A model generated the notes under the pieces. That model ran no database searches, had not been told where the DNA came from, and saw only the letters and a program-made list of their open reading frames with translations. Of a DNA stretch of 64,000 nucleotides, positions 1-14,867 are shown one piece after another. Made by a program: the position numbers and the translations under genes. Where the stretch lies: the NCBI GenBank assembly GCA_016490735.1, contig JAEMWC010000100.1:415001-479000 (forward strand), read 5' to 3'. The DNA comes from Pachyseris speciosa. Taxonomy: Eukaryota > Cnidaria > Anthozoa > Scleractinia > Pachyseridae. Every line of letters begins with the position of its first letter. Position 1 is the stretch's first letter.

Positions 1-191
1 TTTTTTTCAGACATTAGAAATGACAAAAAGTAAAACAGAAGTCCAACGTGACACTGAGTTGTAAAGCATGGTTTACACTTAGACAACATAATGACATGGA
101 CATACATGTAATGACATAAGGAAAAGAGGGTTTCAACAAAACATGGATCCCCAGTTTGCTGATCCCCCACTGATCCCTGTACAGATTCCCC

Positions 192-236
192 CACTGATCC
201 CCTACTGATCCCCTACTGATCCCCTACTGATCCCCT
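192..236. repeat. 12-bp tandem repeat, unit CTGATCCCCTAC
   Basis: About four near-identical head-to-tail copies of a 12-bp unit, with looser copies just upstream (from about 158). Confidence 0.8.
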
Positions 237-670
237 TAATGGTCCCCTCTAATAGTCTCCGAAACAAGTACATGTAAAACAACAAAATAGAAAATGAAGT
301 GAGGCTGAATCAAGTTCATGGATAAATTCTGGCTTACCTCAAGTTTCAAAGATGGCGGAAACTTGGCCTGATGGAGGACCAACTTTCTAGCTCATTTCAC
401 AATCATTACAAGCACCTTGGTTCTCTTCACAATATGGGTTCCCCTCCCCACCCACCTGCCTACAGGGTGTTCCAACAGATGTTGCCCTATTTTCCGTCAT
501 TTGGGCAAAGTGCAGTGTTCAACAGAACAAAACAGAAAATTGAGTTTTCCCTGGTCTGAGGAATTTTTTTAAAGTATGTTTTTTAAACAACCTGTACACA
601 TCTGATTTAAAAGTTTTATTTACAATTATATAATAACCAAAGTCAATTCATGTGCTCTGATTGGTCAATA

Positions 671-838
671 AGCTATGGTTTATTGTACCAGTAAACTTAT
701 GGAAATTTTGCGCGTCTTCTGAATTATTATATAAAATCAATAGACCACCGTAAATCACTCATCTGCAGCTCGTGATTTACAAATTCTTCGAGTGTTCTTC
801 CAACATCCCATGTGGTTTATCAGCCAATAAACCATAGA
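671..838. repeat. Short inverted repeat (MITE-like)
   Basis: The arm AGCTATGGTTTATTG near 671 faces CAATAAACCATAG near 826. The ends are imperfect, so this is a probable old nonautonomous DNA element. Confidence 0.45.
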
Positions 839-934
839 AACTTGTGGTCTATTGCTTAAATAAATTCTGCACAAATTTTATAATTTTTAATGCATTATAG
901 ATAGCTACTGATGATAGTTAAAATACAATTGCAG

Positions 935-1044
935 ACAAATTTCTTGCTTTTAAAACACCTCTGGATCCTCGTTATGATGATAACATTCCTGAGGCAAATC
1001 GATTTCAGCTGCCCATGTTGTTTGCTTATCTTCAATCACTAAAG
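935..1044 (+). CDS. RNGTT: RNGTT exon (first one visible)
   Basis: Starts in phase 1 after TTGCAG. It encodes the segment ending [14 protein letters not shown], the N-terminal part of the triphosphatase domain. Confidence 0.9.
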
Positions 1045-4000
1045 GTGAGAGAGACTAATGTAATGGGAAGAATGTAATGTTGTGTACTTTAACCCTTTCA
1101 TTGCTGAACATTTTGCTGAAAACCTGGGGGGGGGGGGGGAGGGGGTTGGGGTACTAAAAAAATAAATACGGGAGGCTCCGGTCTGAGGTCTGACCCCTTA
1201 CCCTTTTGCATACCATTTAAATTGACCATTTAAATTGACAGAAAAGGTACCCCTTTTGTATACCTTCCATTGACAAATTGTACCTCTTTCATATACCTAA
1301 AACAGGAAGTCTTCTTGTCATTTTCATGTAGCGTTCAATAAATAAAAACAGTACAGTCATAAGATATGTGTGTTTGAAATTTTTTAATGAAAGGCTCTTT
1401 TAAATACCTACAAATGACAGATTACCCTACCCTTTCATATACCTGAAACGTGAAAAAGGTACCCCTTTCGGGCAGAGCCTCCCTGTATGGGGGGGGGGGG
1501 GGGGGGCTTTTTGAAGCTCATCGAGCCGTTTTCTGGTCAGAATCTAGCAAAAAATAACCAAAACTGTCCAAAACTCTGTTTCCTGGTTGAGCTCCTCACA
1601 CCCTTCTGTTCCTGATGCTTAATATTAATATGGAAATTAAAATTCTTCAGTCATCGGAGCAAGCTTTCCTTCTCTCATCCCTGCCCCAATGCTTTTGTGG
1701 CTCTCTTCACTTGCTGCTCGTGCCTGCCACTAGTGCCTGAAATAAAACTAATGTGCTGCCGCAACAGAGATCTTGTTTGAGACCAAAGTTTGTTATACAG
1801 TATTCATGCTTCTGATGTGGAAACATGGGAATGAAGTTAAACCTGCAACAATGAAAGCATGGATCAGCTTTCCGGCATAAAATAATAGGCAGTGACTACT
1901 ATGAACTGTTCTTCTGGGAATGGCTATTAAACTTTTTAAACCTGATATCAATATTCATAATCCCCTCACTCTTCCTCCTTTATTTTTGATGGTACTACAG
2001 TATTGAGAATTTGTTGCATTATCAACTGAAGGCATTTCATCTTTTATATCATTGTCTGTATTCTTTCTACCTGTATGTCTGATTTAGCAGTGACATTATA
2101 AGGAGAAATTACATACAGGTTATAGATTCATATTGTTTTATGGCTGACAATATCCATAAAGAAGTTGAAGAGGAAGGAGCAGCTGCTTCCAAAGGAAACA
2201 TGTTCAGTGCAGTGAACATTTCTTGTTGTCGCACATTTGACAGGTTGCACAAAAGCAGGCTTTCCAACAGGCTTTCCAAATAGGCTATTTCCTGGTGTTC
2301 ATCTTTTCATATGAAAATAGTTCCATTCACATACAAATTTAACTCATTTTCATATGAATGGAAACGAATTTTCATATGAAAAGATGAGCACCTGGCCTAG
2401 CTTTGAAAAAGAGGCCAAAGGTAATTTGGAAATGGTCTATTGAATTTACATGTATTTATAGTGCCGTAACATTTTTAATGAAACTACATTGTACTTTCAG
2501 GTGAGGTTAGGATTGATCATTGACTTAACAAACACAAAACGCTTTTATGATACAAGAGAAGTGGAAAAAGAAGGAATAAAGCATGTCAAGATGCAGTGCA
2601 AGGGGTTGGTGAAATAAAATGTTATGTGCATACCTCTTATTAACTGAGTTTGAGGGCTGTACTGTAAGTTACGAACCAAGTTTTTTTCTCGTTGATTTAT
2701 GGCCCAAGTGCAAAGTGCATGGGCTGTAAATTAATGGGAAAAAGTGAGGATCTGTAACTTACAGTACGGACCGAGAAAACAAGGTTAGTAAGATATTTAT
2801 TATATCTCTGAGGTTAATGCGGTGCGCAGGAAAGAAAACTAGTTGAAGTCAAGTGGGCTGTACTGTAGAATACGGCCCGCAAAATTGACCAATCACAGCA
2901 AAAGTAGGTGGACTAAGTGAGAGATAATAATAAAGTTGTAAAATTACATGACTGTATGTTACTGGGAGTTGCCAACCAAAGGTAATAGCGTTTAGTTAGT
3001 ATGAATCCCTTATTTTTTTGAAGCTAATGGTAGTAGGAGATGTGTCCAAGAGGAATCCAGTTGAGAATATTGCAAAATTTTATCACAGTCTCCAAAGGAA
3101 ATCCACAGAATGTATAAAATCCTGAAAATTCAAACTTTGTTAAAAGTCATATGTTCCCTGTGCCAGTAAGAACTGCAAATAATTTGCATTCATATTTATA
3201 TTATGAAAAAAAAGAAAATTAGAAAATATGATACTTTTTGCGGTAGCCTACGCATAGCCGTACCCTCCCCCTCTGGGGGAGAGGGTACGGCTACGCGTAG
3301 GCTATTTTTGCGGTTTACTTCCATGGATGTAGGCTGGTGTGGATAATGGAACTAGAAAATACCTGTAGTTGGTTTACGTGTACTTTAGACGTCATTCTCA
3401 TAAACACACCATAGAACACACTGTTACTGTTACTACAAGCAGTTACTACAAGCAGTGGTCAACAAGAACTATAAATTTGTTGACAGGCACGGTGAGGCTC
3501 CAACAAGAGAGCAAGTGGATCTTTTTATCAGCATGTGTGACCATTACTTAAACCAACACCCCGGAGAACTTATAGGTAAGAAAATGGTATGTTGTTGGGG
3601 AATTATAAGGGATGGTGCAGTGGTGAGAGCACTTGCCTCCCACCAATTTGACCCAAGTTAAATTCCTGTACTCATTAGAGAGATTAAGATAGCGGTTTTT
3701 AGGCATTTCCCACAAACCATGAACGTCAAGAAGTCACATGACCAGTGCCTTGCCATCAGGTTTGCGGTTTGAGGTTCACGTTTGTACGGCTAGACCACGC
3801 TCCAGAGGTAAGTGATTTACCGCAATTTTCTTTTGCACCGTAAAACATCACAATCCCACGTTTGAGAGAAACTACTACCTTTACTACCTTTCTACCTCTT
3901 TCGCTTATTAGTTATCAAAATGTAATTTTGAAGACAATTTCTCAGCTAAAATAGAAGTGAATGAATGAACGAAAACAAACATGGCGGCCGGCTATTTGTT

Positions 4001-7000
4001 GTTAGAACCACCTGCGAATCTTAAAGGAGCACTGTCACAATATTTTGGGTCATTATTAGAGAGATAAAAAATGCATGAAAATTTTAAATGATGCGAAACA
4101 GTGAAATAAAAACTTTTCAGGGAAGATAAGCACCAAAGAGACAAGAATAAATGCAAATATGGCGAGGATGGTGAAGGATGGAGAAGATTGAAACGGATTA
4201 CAAATTATAATTACCTTTTTGAAAAATTTAGGCTAAACTTTTCAAAGAGATAATTTGTAATCTGTTTCAATCCTCTCCATCCTTCACCATCCTCGCCATA
4301 TTTGCATTTATTCTTGTCTCTTTGGTGCTTATCTTCCTGAAAATTTTTAATTTCACTGTTTCGCATTATTTAAATACATTTTTTCTCTTTAATAATGACC
4401 CAAAATATCGTGACCATGCTCCTTTAAGTCCCAAATATGGGCAGATGGCTAATGTGAAACCACTAACCACTAACTGCTAACCACCGCAAACTGCGGTTTG
4501 CCGTTTGTGGTTTGCAATATGGCCAAACCTGTATCCTAATCTTTCTATTGTCATATGGGTTGAGTTCATTGTTGGTTCTTGTTCTTGCTGTGAGGTGATT
4601 TTCTCTGGGTACTCCAGGTTTTTTGTCTCGTCAAACACCAAAAGTTTAAATTCCAGTTGATTCTGTCTGATACCTTAAGTACATTTTGGTCTTTGTTGTC
4701 GCTGCTGTTGTTGTTGCTGATGATGTGTTGTTCTCTTCTTTTCTTTTTGTTTTTGTTTGTTGTTGTTGGTTGGTTGTTTGTATGTTTTTTTTTTGTTTTT
4801 CGTTTGCTAAGCTTGTCCTGTTTAGATTTCTCGCATGGTTCAGTGTATCTGTAACATACCTTAATTTATATACATGTAATTTTCTCCTGTGCATTAGTCC
4901 TAGGCTCTACAAACATTTCCTACATTTCCTACTATATCCCAATAAAGCTCAGCGTCATTTCTTCATTTCTTCGTTTACTTAAAAGTAGGTGGTGGTCAAC
5001 TAGAAAGCCTTCGCTACTTTGACCACCACACACATTTTATAACCTGTACTTTAATTATTTTATCTTGTAATCATCTGTTGTAACTATACTTTTCTTTCTA
5101 TGTTAATTTTATGGAAATTGTGTGAAATAAATGAACCATGAACCTGTGTATTATTGTCTGTTAAGTCCTACAGACACTCAAGTGAAGTGATTTATTTAAT
5201 ATTTAGTTTTGTCTTTTTTGTAGGTGTTCATTGTACCCATGGCTTCAACAGAACTGGCTTTCTGATCATAGCATACCTGGTGGAAAGGGACGACTGGAGG
5301 TAACTGATACTAACAAGTACCATGCGCAAACTACAGTAGGAACAGTCCTGTGAAAAAAATAATGTTTTGTAGCAGTGGTCAGGAGTAGTAGGCAGCAATT
5401 ACTGCCAGTGACACTTGTCTTCTAGAGAGCTCATAGTGAAGTCCAAGTGTGAATTGATAATAATTAATAATAATTTATCACTTGTTTGGCGCAAATAGCA
5501 TTTGGATATGATCAAATGTGTCTTAATAACAACACTGCCCGGGGGGACTTTTACCAGACTGCTTGTAGCACAGTTTACAATTTATTTAATGAAGTAACTA
5601 GCTGAGTTCTGAGTGCCCAGCCAGTAATTTGAATATCAAATTAAGACAGACACTTCAGGTGGTCACTGCCAGAGATTTAGTATGTCCCTAGTGGTTCTTT
5701 TACACCCCACAAAGTCAGATTACCGGTAAGTAAAATTAAGTATGTCATAGTAGGGGGCAAAAACACCACCAGCTGCCGGGACACTGGGCTGCTAGGCTGA
5801 AAAACTTTGTGATTTTTATCATAAGGATCATTGTATTCCTAGACTGTCACAATAGAAGAATTACAGTACATGGCTATCGAACAAAGCACCAATTGTATAA
5901 AGAATAGATTCCTTTATTATACAATATAGCATCAACTGGTACTGTAGTTACTTAAAGTGCTACTACTTTAACTCACTGGTGCTACTCATTTACTCACTGG
6001 TTTAAAATTGCAGTGTGTGATTATGCAGCTTATTAAGTATGCAAAACACGAGTTTGAGAGTCTGAAAGCTCAAAATTCTCATGCTGCACACTAAATCAGA
6101 CATGTTTACACACACTGCATTCTTACTCTTGTTAGCTTTCTACGTCATTTTGTCCTTGATCCAGCTCTCTAAAGATTTTGAAGTTAGCAATGGCGGATCA
6201 CTAAATAGAATATTTCAGTCAGAATAAAAAACTGACTTCTCCAAATTAAAACTTGAAATTTCGGGAGTCAGTTGTTAGGCAAACACACTTTATAAATTTG
6301 AAGAAAAAAGACGAGTGATTTTCTGATCGTAGTAGCACTTTAACTTTGTTTATTTCTTCTTGTGTGTGTCTATGTTTGTTTGTTTTTGTGTTCCTGACCT
6401 AAACATGTAACATATATTTTCTTTGAACTGGATGCCTGGCATTTTAACTCTCAGGTTATTTCAGGTAGCCAGCACCCCTATCATTTGGTGTAACATTGTA
6501 AATTCTTCTTCTTTTTCTTTTTTAACTTCTTGGGTGAAATAAAGTGGTTTTTGTTGTTGTTGTTGTTGTTGTTAACTGGTAAAGAGCAGTAGCATTGATT
6601 CATCCAAGTACAGTGTACTGTATATGTTGTAGGTCAAAATGAAATTCAGGTCAAAATGATTTTAACCTAGTTTGATTCTTAATTTCCTTTGTCTTTCAAT
6701 TTGACCTACATTTACAGCCAGAAAGTGCTAAAAACAGTACTGGTGTGAGCCAACCTACATGCAGCATTATTGCTTAATGTACATTAGCTTTTAGGGCTGT
6801 CATTGACATCCTGGGACCAGACACACATTTCTCCAAACTCCTGAAATTGTTTCAGGCCCGAAAAACTATTTTACATGCACTACTGTAGGTACCCTACCAG
6901 AAATATGATTTCTATATGTTGTTATGATCTTTTAAGAAAGCATGCTATAAAATTGATAAATTCATTGGGCTAGTTTGCCCAAAGTGCCAGTACCAGTAGA

Positions 7001-10000
7001 TAGAAAACCGACTTGTAAAGTAATTCTCTGGTCTGAAATGTTTTCTGGAGTTTTGCAAAATGCATGTCAGGGATTCTTTCTGGATATTTTGAGTCTCACC
7101 TCCAGCTTGTTTGATTGAAATACAGTGTACTGACAATACCACGACAGCTGGAATTTCTGGCTTGTTTTTGCGTGTCTCTGTGTGTACACTTAAAAAATGA
7201 GCAACAGCTGTTAGCTGAAGTGCTAATCCAGGTTAACCTCTATGGCAACCAATAAGTAATAAAGACAGTTATTTTATTAAAAAATGCAAGCAGTAGTCCC
7301 AATCGGACCTCAAACAACTCAACCCTGGTGTTTATTTTCATTTGTGTTTTTTGTTTGTCTTTTAACAGTGTGGAGGCAGCAGTTCGTTGTTTTGCACAGG
7401 TTTGCCCATGAATTCAATTTGAACTCTAAATAAGACTACACAACAGCACTAATGGACTAAGCCACTTTTTAGTTTTGCATGGTGAGGTTTTGTGCTTTGC
7501 TGCAAATAACCTTATTAGCATTACATAATTTTTTTTTGCCTTTTGTCAACCAAAAATTATAGAAAACTAATGACATAATCGTGAAATCGTGAGTGATTCA
7601 TAATTTTACATTATTGCTGGCTCATAACAAAGATTCCATCTAAAATGAGTTTGAGTTAATTGGTGGGTTTGATTTTCCAAGCAACTGAATGCACATTGTA
7701 CATTTGTACCTGTAATAATTGATTCATCTTTTACTGCTACTGCTCATTGCCTTATGCGATCAGGAGTAGCCTCTCAGTAGCATCTTTTAAAAAGACACTC
7801 AAGACATTTTTATTCCAGAAAGCTTTTAACTAATTTTATGTACTCTTTGATCTCATTTTTAGTAGGTTTTATGCATTTTTTTTTGCGAATTAAGTAGTCT
7901 AGGTAATGTTTATAATTTTATTTTAAGCGCTGATGAAAATAGTGATATTGATATCGGTGCTATGTAAGTGTTATTATTATTATTATTTGAATTTCTCTTC
8001 AGCTTTTGTAGGGACCAATATTATTTCAGACAATTCATTGAGGTTGATATCTGATATTCAATATGTGCAGAACCAACTGGAACCCTCACTGGTTAGAAAC
8101 ATACATGGTACTCCAAAATTCCAATGAAAGGTGGCCTACAAAGTGATAAGCTGCTGTTATAATTACTTGTCAATTAAATAGTGAATTGCCATGCCAAGGA
8201 AGCGATTATTACTTGCTACAAACAAGGGAGTAAGGGGACTCGAAAATACATGAATGATACTCAGGGGTTGTTTGCCATTTAGAAAAAAATTGCAGAAATT
8301 TCCTTTGGGAATTTTCATTTGGAAGGAATGGTACATTTTGTTTACCATTTGCCTAAAATTTCCAGGTTGTCACGTCGTGCTTGCTGATTGGAGAGATTAC
8401 GCTTGGCCAATGCCAAGAGGACTGAAACTAGTACGAAACACAGAAACTTCTAAATCTTATGGTAAACGAATTTCCATCAGGAACGTCCCAACCGGGAAAA
8501 CAGGACTACATTTTCAGAACTCCTGTTTGTCCCGGGAATTTTCCAGTGGGACAAACCAAAAAAACATTTACATGTACCATTTACATTCCAACTGGAATTT
8601 CAGGGAATTAATTTTGTGGTAAATGGTAAACAACCAGGGACTCTCTCTCTCTCTTATCTCTTCCAAACCAAATATTTTGGCACCATTGTCCATAATTTGA
8701 AATACTTGAAACGAGGGAGCTGAAGTTAAATTTTGCACTGTTTCTTATCACAAACTTGTAATATAAATGACAAAAATCAATGCCACAAAGCAAAGACCGT
8801 TTTTCTAATTAAAAATTGCAAACATCAATGCTGAAAGAATATTACTTAAATTAACATGAGTTTGTAGAATATGGATTAAGTTCTTGTTTGTTTGTTTATT
8901 TTTTTTAGTGTCGTCCACCAGGAATCTATAAAGGTCATTACTTGCAAGACCTTGTTGGTCGCTATGGCGACCCAAGTGAGTCAATTGCAGCTCCAGATCT
9001 CCCTGATTGGTGTCTTGAAGAAGAAGAAGGCTTCAGTGACAATGAAGAACGAAATGGTGAAACCATGGTTGATGGTGGTCGCCCTGACGGGAGCAGGAAA
9101 AAAATGAAAAGAGATCCCAGATTAAAGGTGAGAGAGTAATCTCTTCATCTTTACGCTACAGCTGCAGGCATGTTACCTTGCTATGTGTAAAAAATGCATC
9201 TTTCATTCTTTCTGTAAGGTTGGATCTTGTCTTCTGTAGCTTGCTGTTCACACTGAAAATATGCCTTGTTCAGTAGAAACTCTTCTCCTATCGGGCTACT
9301 TCATTACAAAAAAGGGATTTCACTATGTTATAGAATATGATGTACACACTCAGTTGAATTGCTTGCTTTTCAATTACCGGTACGGTATTATGTTTTCAGT
9401 TTTATGGAATTTCAAGCCAATCTAAAGAAAAAATTGACATCTGGAATTTCCGTCAACTAGTACAAATCTTCTCTCTGTCAACTGGTTTTTTGTATATACT
9501 ATCTGAGTAAATTCAAATGGAAACCTGATAATCAGGATTGCTCTTCTTGCACTGAGGCTTGCAAATCATCATGATTCTGAGAGTTGTTCATAAATTCACA
9601 CTTAACAAATTAATGAGTAGTCAATTAACCCATTGGCACCCGTGCCGGCCAAAACCGGCCGTAAAAAACTCCCACGCTTCAAAACATTGCAACTTTCTCA
9701 ATCGCACGAATATTGCCTTAACTGTTAGTTGTGAGCACGAAATGGAATGCCCTTTTAATTTGGATATCCAATAAATGCAAGAAACGTAGCGATTTTTACC
9801 AAATATGGCCTTTTGAGTTTGGACAAGAACGAAACTGGCCGTTTTTAACGTCAAAGAGAAACAACAAAAATGCCCCTTTTTGCCTTCATGTTTTTTAGGG
9901 AAATCATCGTCGAAAAACCAAAATTCAACCATCATAACGAAATTCAGTCCTTTTTCTAGCTTAGAAATGACTTTTTTTGTTCATATTCTTCTCCCGAGCG

Positions 10001-13000
10001 TAGATACAGCCTTTTGTTCCAGTGCATTCGGGCCTTCCCGACATTTTCAACATCTTGAGCGCATTGCATGCTGGGAACTAATGAGAATTTTTGACAGCGC
10101 CCGTTCCTTCCCCCAATTCTTCCACATATAAACTAAGTCTACAGCCACTCCGACCTACCGCCAAAATTTCCTGCTCGTGGTCATCTCCAGTACACAGAAA
10201 TTCCAAAATATGTGGCGGTAGGTTGAGAAATTCATCAATAGTCGAGTCCCAAAGGTACTAAGTGTTCGACCGGTGCTGAAAGCAAAACGAAGACTGCGAG
10301 ATTCGACGAAATATAAGAACTCCTATATCACCCAGGACTATGCAAGAGCCATACAAATGGAAAGGAAAGTTTTGATAAAAGCTATGTTTGTAGCCCGAGA
10401 GAAAGGTATGAAGGCAAAAGTTGTGGACAGAAATTTAGTTATTAACAACAATGTTTACAACGTAGATAATATTCCTCATGATCTTAGGTCACCTAGTTTT
10501 TAAAACATCCATTTCACGTAACTATCGCAAATTAATGCACTTTTAGGACGTTAAAGAAAACCTTCCCAGCGCTCAGTTCGCTTGCCCAGAACAAGATGTT
10601 CTACCAAACCCAATGCAAATTTTATCGTATTTTTCTGTTATGTGTTTATCTTAGTTGTATTTATGTCCTGTTTTTTGCACGAGTGTTTTTTTGCTCTTTT
10701 AATTTATTGGTATGTGTGTGTGTGTATAAGGCGGTAGCCAATAAGCGTGTCTGTGCCGCTGCAACAATGCCGGCTTTAAATACCAACTTGGCACCTTCAA
10801 TAATCCCACTAACGAGTTAGTCATCTGCTCTTTAAATGCGAGGGGCTTAGCTAACATTACAAAGAGACGTGAGACTTTTCGATGGCTTAAGACGAAAAAA
10901 TGTTCGATCCATTTTCTTCAAGAAACTCACTGTACTAAGCAAGATGAGGCATATTGGATATCTGAATGGGGGTACACAGCCGTATTTAGCAGTTTCTCAA
11001 GTGCGCGCGCCGGAGTCAGTATTCTTTTTAATAATAATTTCGCTTTTGAAATTTTGAAATTATTTTCCGATCCAGAGGGCCGTTTTATCATAGTTGACAT
11101 CAAAACAGAGAACAAAACTTTGACTCTTTTGAATATTTATGCACCAAATGATGACAATCCTGCTTTCTTTGAGAATGTTCTCACCCACCTTTTATCCTTT
11201 GATTGTGAAGATATAGTTTTCGGGGGTGATTTTAACTTGGTAATTGATATTCAAAAAGACAAGAAAGGTGGTAACCCAGTGACACACACCAAAGCGTTGA
11301 AAGTTGTTCAGCATATAATTGATAGGTTAGACCTTACTGACATATGGCGTCTTCTTAATCCTGATACCGAACGATTTACTTGGAGAAGGAGAAACCCCGA
11401 AATACATTGCCGCCTAGATTTCTTCCTTACTAGCTCCAGCTTAAATACAATAGTAACCAAAGCAGATATCAGCCCTGGATATAAAACAGACCACTCTCTC
11501 ATTACACTTCACCTGGTGAACAATCCAAACCTTAGAGGCCCAGGATTTTGGAAGCTAAATACATCCTTCTTGTTAGAAGATGATTATGTTGCTTTAATAA
11601 AGAAAACAATTGAAGACGTTGCAAAGGAATATGAAAATAATGATGAGGTTGATGCCCCTCTCCTCTGGGATACAATGAAAATGCGTATTCGGTCAACATC
11701 GCTAAACTATGGTAGGAAAAGAAAACGTGATATGAAATCTGAGGAAACAAGTATAGAAAGCGTTATATTGTCCCTCCAAAGAAAACTGGAAGAAAATAAT
11801 CTACTCGAAAACACAAAAACGAATCTCCAAAAAGAATTAGAGGCCAAAATAGCCGAAAGAGAAGAAATTGTAAAATACAAAACCCGTGGGGCAATATTAC
11901 GATCCAAATCCCGTTGGTACAATGAAGGAGAGAAAAACACAAAGTATTTTCTAACTCTAGAAAAACGCCACTTCAACGAAAAAACAATTAAACATTTGCA
12001 AATAAGCGACGATAGTATGATCTACAAGGACAGTGACATCCTAAAAGAAGCAAAATGCTTTTATCAAAAATTATATTCTTCAAGTTTTCCAAATCTGGAG
12101 GCCCCCGAGGATATTTTCTTTCCCAAAGGAAACGCTCCTACTCTCAACGTGCTTGAACAAGAAGAGTGCGAAGGTCTCTTAACTGAAACTGAATGCTTAG
12201 AAAGCCTCAAATCTATGGAACCGAACAAGAGCCCTGGAACTGACGGTTTGCCAGCTGAATTCTATAAAAGATTCTGGAGTGATGTTAATCCATATCTCAT
12301 AAATGCCTTAAACAATTCATATGAAAAGGGCCTACTGTCAGTGTCTCAAAGAAGAGGTCTGATCTCCCTCATACCGAAAAAGAACAAACCTACCGATCAA
12401 CTGAAGAACTGGAGGCCGATCACTCTGCTCAACTGTGATTATAAGATAGCCACGAAAAGTATCGCTTCTCGAATTAGAAAAGTTTTGCCAAAAATAATTA
12501 ATAATGATCAAACCGGCTTCATGAAGAATAGATTTATCGGAGAAAATATTAGGCTGATAGATAGTCTGATAAATTTCACGAATAAAGAACAAATTCCGGG
12601 GCTATTACTCTTCGTTGACTTCGAGAAGGCCTTTGACAGCTTAGAATGGTCCTTTATTCACAAAACCCTCCAATATTATAACTTCGGAAAATCTTTAATG
12701 ACTTGGATAAAACTTTTTTATACGGATATTAGCAGCAGCATTCAAAACAATGGTTGGGCTTCTGAGTTTTTCACTTTACATCGCGGTGTGAGACAAGGCT
12801 GTCCACTCTCCCCTTATTTGTTCATACTTTGCGCAGAAATTCTAGGTAATGCGGTGAGAACGGATAACGGCGTCCGCAGAATAAAGATCCTTAATACTGA
12901 ATGCAAACTGTCCCAGTACGCAGATGACACAACCTTAATTTTGGATGGCTCACAATCTTCTCTCTTAAGAACTTTTGAATTACTTGATGCATTCGCGGCC

Positions 13001-14867
13001 ATATCGGGCTTGAATGTTAATTATGAGAAAACTGAAGCTCTCTGGATCGGCTCTTTGCGGGACTCAAATATCTCTTTCCCTTTAAATAAGCCTATAACTT
13101 GGGCTAGGGAAAAGGTCTTTGCCTTGGGGGTTTGGTTTTCGACCGGAGAAATGAACTTCATCTCCAGTAATATCCAGGAGAAAATTGATAAATTAAAGAA
13201 GATTATAGGAAGCTGGTCGGCCAGACGACTTACTCTTTTGGGTAAAATTACCGTTTTGAAAAGTCTAGCAGTGTCACAGTTGGTGTATGTGTTGGCTTCT
13301 CTCCCGACTATTCACGGCGCGCTGAAAGAAATCAATTCCCTGTTATACGAGTTCCTCTGGGATGCGAAAAACGACAAAATCAAAAGATCGGAAATGATTA
13401 ATGACTACGACAAAGGAGGGCTAAAGATGATTGACATCGAAAGTTTCAACAAATCATTAAAACTGAAATGGATACAAGGCTATTTGAATGACGATAATCA
13501 TGCTAAGTGGAAGCTCTTCTTTGACTACTATTTAGAAAAATTCGGAGGCAAGTTGGTGTTTTTAAGTAATCTTAGCACACAGGATGCTGCAAGTCTTGAT
13601 CTAACTGACCCCTTCTTAAAAGAAGTTCTTGAACACTGGACAAACCTTAACTATAGAGAGGAAAATTTAGATTTTATGAACTCGTACATCTGGCAGAATT
13701 CATTAATCAGAATCGGAAACCAACCTCTTTTTTACCCGTCTTGGTTGGAGGCCGGAGTGACGGTGGTCAAGGACCTTGTAGATATTAAACAGGATTTCTT
13801 AAGTTATGATGTTTTTGAAAACAAATTTCAGATTAAAACCAACTATCTGGAGTATTATAAAATTCGATCTGCCCTACAACAATATAAGAAGAGTTGCTCG
13901 CAAGAAACTGATAAACCCCATACAGAGAGTGCGGTTGAGACTATACAGTCCTCGCAAAAAGTTGTTAAAAAACTTTATAAGCTGCTTATCGAAAAAAAGG
14001 CTACCCATCCTTCAAGAACGGAGGAAAAATGAAAACGGGAAATTCAACCATTTGGAAATGTAACTGTTGATTGGAAAAAATCTTATCAATTACCGTTTCT
14101 CTGTACAAGGGACTCTAAACTCAGAGTATTTCAGTTTAAACTTTTACACAGGAGGATTGCTACAAATGACTTTTTATGTAAAATTGGACTAGAGCAAACT
14201 GACCTATGTTCCTTTTGCAAAGAAACTGCGGAAACTCTGATGCATCTTTTTTGGAACTGCAGACATACAAAGCTTTTTTGGGAAGGAACTTTCGAATGGA
14301 TAACCCAAAATTTTAAGGATCTGGAAAACTTTAAGCTCTCCCCTTCTTTCTGCTTGGGCCTTATTGACAATATATCAGATCTCCTTGTACACCAGATCAT
14401 TCTTATTGCTAGATCCTACATATACACTTGCAAGTTTAAAAGCTCTTTACCAAAGCTGGAAATGTTTATACAGCTAGTTAAGATAGCTATGAAAGTGGAA
14501 AAACAAGCAGCCCTAGAAAATAACACAGTTAGGGCTTTTGAAGTGAAATGGTATCGACTTAGATAGTCCCTCGCATACGAAGTGATTCAAATGGTGGAAA
14601 TGGTATGGCTGCCACTGTTGTTTGCGGTACTTGATTACTGTGTTGTAAGTAGGTTAGTTTTCGTTGTAAGGTCGCGTATTATTGTTTTTATAAATAACCT
14701 CTGTATTGTGTGTAATGTAGTAAGTCACATGTACGATGTAGGTATGGTATACTAGTATAAGTATTATGTGCAATATAAGTGAAGTGTAGTAAGCAAGTAT
14801 GGTATTAAGTACTGTGCAAATATCATGTAAGTAAGTAGAGTGTGGTATGTGATTAATAAAAGTGGAC

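Larger units (their letters stand above)
1..934. other. Left flank, probably RNGTT intron 1 or upstream region
   Basis: No coding exon that I can support. The next exon (935) begins in phase 1, so RNGTT exon 1 (about 25 residues in relatives) is still needed, and I could not find it here; it is probably left of the window. The stretch holds a 12-bp tandem repeat, an AT-rich part and an inverted repeat, listed separately. On the - strand the bases near 330-345 resemble a splice donor, which could belong to a divergent gene, but nothing else backs this. Confidence 0.4.

Noticed and set aside
330..372. Divergent gene's first exon on the - strand
   Set aside because: One donor-like site and no conserved peptide; not enough to call.
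3244..3304. Rho-independent-type terminator
   Set aside because: It is a strong hairpin, but inside an intron of a eukaryotic gene, and similar palindromes recur as MITEs.
8254..8622. 122-codon open frame on the + strand
   Set aside because: It lies wholly within a TIR element in an RNGTT intron and has no recognisable domain.
10596..10820. 74-codon frame between LINE ORF1 and ORF2
   Set aside because: Hydrophobic low-complexity peptide over the inter-ORF spacer; its late ATG (10764) might be the old ORF2 start in another frame, but this cannot be shown.
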